DNA of 46,179 bases from Deltaproteobacteria bacterium (GTDB lineage: Bacteria; Myxococcota_A; Polyangia; Haliangiales; Haliangiaceae), in the NCBI GenBank assembly GCA_013813765.1, contig JACCRC010000203.1:1-46179 (forward strand). Direction: 5' to 3'. Each line of letters opens with the position of its first letter. Within the stretch, counting starts at the first letter, position 1. A model generated the notes under the pieces. That model did no database searches. It was not told the origin of the DNA and worked only from the letters and a program-made list of their open reading frames with translations. Positions 41,427-46,179 of this stretch are shown piece after piece. A program made the position numbers and the translations under genes.

Positions 41427-43124
41427 CTACCGACGGATCTGGAAGATCTTCATCGGCTTCTCTTTACCCTTGAGCGCAGCGTCGGGCAGCTGCTCGAGCG
41501 GGAACCGCCCGCCGAGCTGGTTCGCGGTCTCCTCGGACACGAGGATCTGGCCACCGGCGGCGATGCCGCAGAGCCGCGCGCTGATGTTCACCGTGTCACC
41601 GATGACGGTGTACGAGAGCGACTTCGAGCTGCCGACGTAGCCCGAGACGAGCGCGCCCGTGTGAATCCCGATGCCGGCCGTGAGCGGGATCGCACCGAAC
41701 GATGCGCGGTGTGCGTTGAGCTGGTCGAGGACCTCCAGCTGTTCGATCGAGCACTGCACGCAGCGAACCGCATCGTCAGCATGAAAGGCCGGCGCGCCCC
41801 AGAACGCCATGATGCCGTCGCCCATGAACTTATCGAGCGTGCCTTCGTACTTGAAGATGCACTCGACCATGAGCTCGAAGTACTCGTTGAGCAGCTCGAC
41901 CATCGCCTCGGCCGTGGTCGCCTCGCTCATGCGCGTGAAGCCACGAAGGTCGCTGTTGAAGACGGTGGCCCTCGGGACCTGGATGCCGCCCTTCTTGATG
42001 TCGAGCTTTCCGGAGATGACCTGCTCGGCGACGTTGGGCGAGAGCAGCCGCGAGAACCGATCGCGCGTCATGATCTCCTGCTGCACCTTGAGGCCAAGCA
42101 TGGTGTTGGAGATCAGCATCGCGACCTGATTTCCGACCGCGGTCAGGAGCTCGAGGTCCTTTGCCTTGAACGAGGCGATTCGCTCGGAGTCGAGCCACAG
42201 CGCGCCGATGACCTCCTTCTCGTGAAGGAGCGGCACGACGATCGCGCTGGTGATGCGGTTCAGGAACATCGACTTGCCGCCGGCAAAGTCTGTCCCCGCA
42301 TCGTGGGTCAAGACGCCCGCACGTTCCTTCGTGACGTGCGCGAGGATCGTCGACGAGACGTTGATCGGCACGTTCGCACCATCGCGGCGGCGGTGGGCGC
42401 GCGGCGTCAGGGTGCCGTCGGGCTCCTTGAGCAAGATCACGCCGCGGTCGGCATCGACGAACCGGAACAGGGCGACGAGGATCTTTGACAGCAGCGTGTC
42501 GAAGTCACGCTCGAGCCCGATCTCGCGGAGGAGCTCCCAGGTGATGCGCAGTCGCTCGTAGTCCAGGCGCAGCGCAGCGTTGTCGCGGGCGGCCTCGTCG
42601 AACGGCAAGAACTCCTTGCTCTGCACGGCCACCTGCTGCCCGATGGCGTGCTTCGAGTTGTCGAGGTTGACGAGGTGATCGTGCGCCGGGACCTCCACTG
42701 CCTCCGCGGTGCGCTTCTTGACCACCCACTGCGGCGCGCCGCCGCCCAGCGGCGCTCCGGTGGCGGGATCGAAGCTGCCGACGAACGGGTGATGGATCAC
42801 GCCGGGTGACGGCGGCGGGGGCGCGAAGTGAAATGGCATGGTGCCGTCGTCGTACTGGAGTGCCGTGTTCCCGAGCCTGATCTCGTCCCCGTGCCTCAGG
42901 ACACGCGAGCCGGCGACCCTCTCCCCGTTGACGTACGTGCCGTTCATGCTGCCGAGGTCGCGGAGCACCATCGACGGGCCCTGCTGCTCGATCACGCAGT
43001 GTTCTTTACTGACGATCGTGTCGAGCAGCTGGATCACGTTGTTCGGATGTCGACCGACACCCTGATGCGGCGCCAGCTCGACCGCCTGCCAGCCCTGCTC
43101 GGTGATGTAGACGATGCGCGGCAT
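41427..43124 (-). CDS. FHA-GAF class III adenylate/guanylate cyclase
   Basis: 565 aa. FHA domain (about 15-95: VGRHPNNVIQL, SKEHC, DLGSMNGTYVNGE) binds phosphothreonine proteins. GAF domain (about 200-355). The C-terminal cyclase domain has both metal aspartates (FNSDLRGFT and KFMGDGIMAFWG) and the transition-state region YTVIGDTVNISARL. It makes a cyclic nucleotide in the cytoplasm, gated by phosphoprotein binding. A TACACT box predicts a 3-nt leader. Confidence 0.93.
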   Translation of the reverse strand: MPRIVYITEQGWQAVELAPHQGVGRHPNNVIQLLDTIVSKEHCVIEQQGPSMVLRDLGSMNGTYVNGERVAGSRVLRHGDEIRLGNTALQYDDGTMPFHFAPPPPSPGVIHHPFVGSFDPATGAPLGGGAPQWVVKKRTAEAVEVPAHDHLVNLDNSKHAIGQQVAVQSKEFLPFDEAARDNAALRLDYERLRITWELLREIGLERDFDTLLSKILVALFRFVDADRGVILLKEPDGTLTPRAHRRRDGANVPINVSSTILAHVTKERAGVLTHDAGTDFAGGKSMFLNRITSAIVVPLLHEKEVIGALWLDSERIASFKAKDLELLTAVGNQVAMLISNTMLGLKVQQEIMTRDRFSRLLSPNVAEQVISGKLDIKKGGIQVPRATVFNSDLRGFTRMSEATTAEAMVELLNEYFELMVECIFKYEGTLDKFMGDGIMAFWGAPAFHADDAVRCVQCSIEQLEVLDQLNAHRASFGAIPLTAGIGIHTGALVSGYVGSSKSLSYTVIGDTVNISARLCGIAAGGQILVSEETANQLGGRFPLEQLPDAALKGKEKPMKIFQIRR

Positions 43125-43133
43125 CCCCCCACC

Positions 43134-43139
43134 AGTGTA
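43134..43139 (-). promoter_or_regulatory. -10 box of the FHA-cyclase gene (TACACT)
   Basis: Minus-strand TACACT predicts +1 at 43127, three bases before ATG 43124. Confidence 0.4.
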
Positions 43140-43151
43140 TCGCGACTGCGA

Positions 43152-43673
43152 TCAAAGGCGGCCCAGGTCGCGCTCGATCGCGTCGAAGGTCGTATCCACG
43201 TCCTTCGTATAGGCCGCCCAGGCTGCATCCGCGGGTGCCGGCATGTTGGCGAGGAGGGACGCGAGCTGGTCCCGCCGGGCCTTGAAACCCGCGGCCGCGT
43301 CCTTTGCTGCGGCGTCCGTCTTGGTCGCGAGATGGGCGAGCGCGGCATCGAGCTTCGCGAGACGCTCGGTCACGGCGGCGCGATAGGCCGTTCCGGCTTC
43401 CGCCAGGGTTCCCTGCGCGGAGCCGAGCTTCTCGCGCTCCGCAGCGAGCGCGGCTTGCTTGTCCGCGAGCTCCTGCTGCTGCTTGATCACCTCGCGCTTG
43501 CGCCGCTCCACCTCATCGGCGGTCGCCTCGATCTCACTGCGCTGTTCACTGACCGCGGACTGCGCCGCGCGCAGATCCTTGCCCGCCTGATCCGTGTCGG
43601 TCGAGTTGTCCTTGCTGCCGCATGCCGCGGTTACCAGTGCGACGAAGATGAGTACGTAGTTTGACGTGGTCAT
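43152..43673 (-). CDS. Coiled-coil lipoprotein
   Basis: 173 aa from ATG 43673; signal ends VALVTAA-C. Residues 35-110 form a long coiled coil (EVERRKREVIKQQQELADK, AALAAEREKLGSAQ). The C-terminal part is helical and ends FDAIERDLGRL. It is probably an envelope structural lipoprotein. It is divergent from two plus-strand lipoprotein genes with similar Ala/Lys/Glu-rich helices, across a 219-bp gap in which no clear promoter or other element was found. Confidence 0.68.
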   Translation of the reverse strand: MTTSNYVLIFVALVTAACGSKDNSTDTDQAGKDLRAAQSAVSEQRSEIEATADEVERRKREVIKQQQELADKQAALAAEREKLGSAQGTLAEAGTAYRAAVTERLAKLDAALAHLATKTDAAAKDAAAGFKARRDQLASLLANMPAPADAAWAAYTKDVDTTFDAIERDLGRL

Positions 43674-43892
43674 GCGCAACAGGAGCGTTGCAAGTGAGCG
43701 CCCAGATCGCAACGTCAAGAATTGCATTCCAGCGACCTCGGCCGCACGCACGATCGCCCGTCCCCTCGCCGATTCGGGCGCATTCGCCCCACGCTCGGGC
43801 GCGGCTCACGCCAACGCCATGACATTGCACGCGAGACGAGTGGGCTCGTTCGTGCAGAGGGGGCCAGCGGGCTCGTAGAGGTGCCCAGACTC

Positions 43893-44273
43893 ATGACGAT
43901 CAGGACAACGACCACGCGGGCACTGCTCGCACTGTTCCTCGGCACTGCGCTGGTTGGCGGATGCTCCAGCACGCGGCCGCCCACCGAAACGATGGAGGCC
44001 TCCGCGGCCTCGATCCGCGGAGCCGAACAAGCCGGCGCAGAGGACGTGCCGCGCGCCGCGCTCTACCTCCAGCTCGCCAACGAGCAATCGGCGAAGGCCA
44101 AGGTGCTCATCGCCTCCGGTGGCGAAGACAACATGCGAGCCGCCTCGAACCTCCTGATGCGCGCCGCCGCCGACGGTGATCTCGCGATCGCACTCGCGGA
44201 CAGCGACAAGGATCGCGTTGCCGCCGAGCAAGCGCTCGCCGAGATCCGTACGTTCAAACAGCAGACCGAGTAG
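43893..44273 (+). CDS. DUF4398-like lipoprotein
   Basis: 126 aa from ATG 43893; signal ends GTALVGG-C. The helical body (ASIRGAEQAGAEDV, ALYLQLANEQSAKAKVL, AADGDLAIALADS) follows the DUF4398 pattern. It lies 13 nt before the OmpA-like lipoprotein gene; this pair is a common envelope unit. Confidence 0.72.
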   Translation: MTIRTTTTRALLALFLGTALVGGCSSTRPPTETMEASAASIRGAEQAGAEDVPRAALYLQLANEQSAKAKVLIASGGEDNMRAASNLLMRAAADGDLAIALADSDKDRVAAEQALAEIRTFKQQTE

Positions 44274-44286
44274 CGCAGGAGCTCCC

Positions 44287-45216
44287 ATGACCAAACGAAA
44301 TCTGATCGCCTGCGTGCTGGCCACGCTCGCCCTCGCCGCGTGCGGATCGTCCCCTTCTCGCGAGCTGATCGACGCGCGCGCGGCGTATGCCCGCGCAAGC
44401 TCGGGACCCGCGATGCAGTCGGTTCCCGCCGAGGTTCACAAGGCCAAGGTCTCTCTCGACAAGGCGGAGTCGGCCTTCTCCAGCGATTCCTCCAATCAAC
44501 GCGACCTCGCGTATGTCGCCCAGCGCAGGGCGCAGCTCGCGGAGGCGCTCGCCAAGCAGGCCGAGCACAGCGCCCTGCGCGTCAACGCAGAAGCAAATCT
44601 GGTGTCCGCGAAGGATGCCGACGCCCGCGCCACGAAGAACGAGCTCAACAGGACGAAGTCCGACCTCGCCAGCGCGGAGACCACCGCCGCCGACGAGAAG
44701 CGTCGCGCAGCCGAGTCGGCAACGATGGCCGCGGACGCCAACGCGAAGGCGGCAGAGGCCGACCGGCGTGCTGCCGACTCCGACAGCAAGGTCAAGGCGA
44801 TGCAGCTCGAGCTCGCGAAGTGGGCTGCGGTGAAGGAAGAGCCCCGTGGCGTGGTGATCACGTTGTCGGGCAGCGTGCTGTTCGCGTCCGACAAGGCGAC
44901 GTTGCTGCCCGAAGCGCGCAACCGACTGACGCAGGTCACCGCTGCACTACTGGAGACCAAGGAACGTCGTCTCGACATCCGGGGCTACACCGACTCGCAG
45001 GGCAAGGACGCGTACAACATCGATCTGTCGCAGCGCCGCGCGGACGCCGTGCGTACGCACCTCATCGCCGGTGGCTATCCGCCGGACCTGATCGTCGCCC
45101 AGGGCTCTGGCAAAGCCTCGCCGATCGCAGACAATGCGACGGCCGAAGGACGCGCGAACAACCGCCGCGTCGAGATCATCATCGAGCCGAAGCGTCCCGG
45201 AAGCGCCCAGCGCTAG
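44287..45216 (+). CDS. OmpA-family lipoprotein
   Basis: 309 aa from ATG 44287, with AGGAG 6 nt upstream. Lipobox LALAA-C near residue 19. A DUF4398-like start (ELIDARAAYARASS), then a long Ala/Lys/Glu coiled coil (about 60-175). The C-terminal OmpA peptidoglycan-binding domain has FASDKATLLPEARNRL, GYTDSQG and the diaminopimelate-binding NIDLSQRRADAVRTHL and NNRRVEIII. It tethers the outer membrane to the cell wall. Confidence 0.9.
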   Translation: MTKRNLIACVLATLALAACGSSPSRELIDARAAYARASSGPAMQSVPAEVHKAKVSLDKAESAFSSDSSNQRDLAYVAQRRAQLAEALAKQAEHSALRVNAEANLVSAKDADARATKNELNRTKSDLASAETTAADEKRRAAESATMAADANAKAAEADRRAADSDSKVKAMQLELAKWAAVKEEPRGVVITLSGSVLFASDKATLLPEARNRLTQVTAALLETKERRLDIRGYTDSQGKDAYNIDLSQRRADAVRTHLIAGGYPPDLIVAQGSGKASPIADNATAEGRANNRRVEIIIEPKRPGSAQR

Positions 45217-45222
45217 CCGCCC

Positions 45223-45246
45223 GCGGCGAGCGAATGCGCTCGCCGC
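45223..45246 (+). terminator. Strong 10-bp GC hairpin after the OmpA-like gene
   Basis: Perfect 10-bp stem (45223-45232 with 45237-45246) and AATG loop, 6 nt after the stop codon. No T-run follows, so it is either a T-less terminator or an RNA-end stabiliser. It ends 1 nt before the next promoter box. Confidence 0.55.
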
Positions 45247-45247
45247 C

Positions 45248-45253
45248 TAACCT
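45248..45253 (+). promoter_or_regulatory. -10 box of leaderless promoter (TAACCT)
   Basis: TAACCT lies 5 nt before ATG 45259, placing transcription start at or next to that codon. Confidence 0.42.
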
Positions 45254-45258
45254 GTGCG

Positions 45259-45276
45259 ATGGTGCGAGGAAGATGA
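45259..45276 (+). CDS. Leaderless 5-codon leader ORF
   Basis: ATG GTG CGA GGA AGA TGA (MVRGR) begins at the predicted start of transcription. Its stop overlaps ATG 45273 of the kinase gene (ATGA). The purine-rich GAGGA inside it ends 2 nt before ATG 45273, too near to act as an ordinary Shine-Dalgarno, so coupling is likely. Confidence 0.35.
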   Translation: MVRGR

Positions 45277-46148
45277 CGACCGATCCGAACAACATCGTAC
45301 CCCGCCCGGAACGGATCGAGACCGACGATAGCTTGCGCGCGGAGCGCGAGAAGACCGACGAGGAGCTCGGGCGCGTGACCGCGGCGCGTGACAGAGACGC
45401 CGACGAGGTCGTGGAGCTCGCGCGCGAACGCGCGGATGACCTGCTCGCGGTGGCCGAGAAGACGGCTGCCGCGAAGCTCCCGCGGGTCGACGCCGATGCT
45501 GGCGCTCGGGTGTCTGCACGCGCGTCCGCACAGGACGTCATCAACGCGGAGCGACTCGCCGCCGACGACAAGCTCGCGATCGAGCGAGCCGCGCTCGATC
45601 GGACTGCGACGCACATTCTTGCACAGGAGCGCGAGGAGACCGACGAACGGCTCGTGACCGAGCGCGATCGCGCCGACAAGGTGGTCGCCTCCCGCGACGA
45701 CTTCATGGCGATCGTCAGTCACGACGTCCGCGGCATCCTCGGAGCGATCGCGATGAGCGCCGAGGTGCTCGCGAACCTGCCGGCGGACGGCGGCGCATCG
45801 GCCGTGCGTACGCAGAGCGAGGCCCAGCGAATCCGCCGACTCACGGCGCGGATGAACCGGCTGATCGGCGATCTCCTGGATGTGGTGAGCATGGAGACCG
45901 GCATGCTCCGCGTGCTTGCCACGGATCAGGATGCGACCCTTGTCGTGGTCGAGGCGATCGAGAGCTTTCAGCTCACCGCGGCATCGCAGAAGATCCACCT
46001 GACCTCGACGATCCCACCAGGCCCCCACCTCGCGAGCTTCGATCACGATCGCATTCTCCAGGTCCTGACGAACCTCGTCGGCAACGCGATGAAGTTCACG
46101 TCTCCGGGCGGCGCGATCTCGGTGCACCTAGGAGCCTGTAGAGCGTAG
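45273..46148 (+). CDS. Histidine kinase, truncated within its ATPase domain
   Basis: 291 aa. The N-terminal half is a charged heptad-rich coiled coil with repeating ER/AD/DE motifs (about 20-135). HisKA follows (FMAIVSHDVRGILGAIAMS), then the ATPase N-box (NLVGNAMKFTSPGGAISVHLG). The frame then ends in ACRA-stop before any G-box. Such kinases normally go on for about 70 more residues, so as it stands it could not bind ATP. The break lies next to the window edge and a small hairpin. Confidence 0.78.
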   Translation: MTTDPNNIVPRPERIETDDSLRAEREKTDEELGRVTAARDRDADEVVELARERADDLLAVAEKTAAAKLPRVDADAGARVSARASAQDVINAERLAADDKLAIERAALDRTATHILAQEREETDERLVTERDRADKVVASRDDFMAIVSHDVRGILGAIAMSAEVLANLPADGGASAVRTQSEAQRIRRLTARMNRLIGDLLDVVSMETGMLRVLATDQDATLVVVEAIESFQLTAASQKIHLTSTIPPGPHLASFDHDRILQVLTNLVGNAMKFTSPGGAISVHLGACRA

Positions 46149-46157
46149 CGACGCTCT
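46140..46157. repeat. 7-bp inverted repeat at kinase truncation point
   Basis: AGAGCGT-AGCG-ACGCTCT spans the premature stop of the kinase gene. It could be the end of an inserted element, a terminator-like hairpin or chance; only 22 bases remain to its right. Confidence 0.3.
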
Positions 46158-46179
46158 TGGTCGACGCGCGCATCGGCAG

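Overview
The window is very GC-rich, densely packed chromosomal DNA. It carries many lipoproteins, FHA/GAF/PAS signalling proteins, a PHM-like copper lipoprotein, KaiB/KaiC and class III cyclase genes. This mix suggests a Myxococcota (deltaproteobacterial, Haliangium/Kofleria-like) bacterium. That placement is an inference from gene content. I see no rRNA, tRNA, CRISPR array, transposase or phage gene.

Layout. 1-2188 (minus): two lipoprotein genes, one cut by the window edge and one with a +1 frameshift in a C-run. 2189-2656: a gap holding three hairpins, the last burying the ribosome binding site of a prolyl-tRNA synthetase gene (2657-3924), which lacks the editing domain and is broken by a deletion of about 16 nt. 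3996-5097: two unknown genes. 5213-10677: Trk potassium uptake (trkA, trkH) convergent with a KdpD/KdpE-type two-component pair whose kinase lacks the usual P-loop domain. 10760-16498 (plus): four genes joined by 4-nt overlaps, encoding a decarboxylase-fold protein without its PLP lysine, two asparagine-synthetase-like ligases without the glutaminase cysteine, and a zinc-ribbon/membrane/TOPRIM-like protein. A PHM-like lipoprotein follows. This is the strongest candidate for an undescribed system. 17554-23352 (minus): an unknown gene, then ureG, ureF, ureC, a ureAB fusion and ureD. 23386-28814 (minus): kaiC-kaiB-hybrid histidine kinase, preceded by an RsbRD-type histidine kinase. 28858-34119: RbgA/YlqF GTPase, a GAF protein, an M23-like lipoprotein, a large TPR/winged-helix regulator and a lipoprotein. 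34120-37287 (minus): five genes with six c-heme motifs plus an outer-membrane barrel, a probable electron-transfer conduit. 37496-40548: GAF-PAS protein, small protein, Pit phosphate transporter with its DUF47/PhoU-like partner. 40672-46148: HExxH membrane protein, FHA-GAF-adenylate cyclase, three envelope lipoproteins (one OmpA-like), and a histidine kinase that stops in the middle of its ATPase domain.

Promoters. Many genes have a TANNNT hexamer that puts the predicted transcription start on, or a few bases before, the start codon. Leaderless transcription therefore looks common here. In two places the leaderless start opens a very short ORF whose stop overlaps the next gene's ATG (ATGA). 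Most physical operons use ATGA or GTGA overlaps.

All function calls come from reading motifs and domain order by eye; no database search was run.
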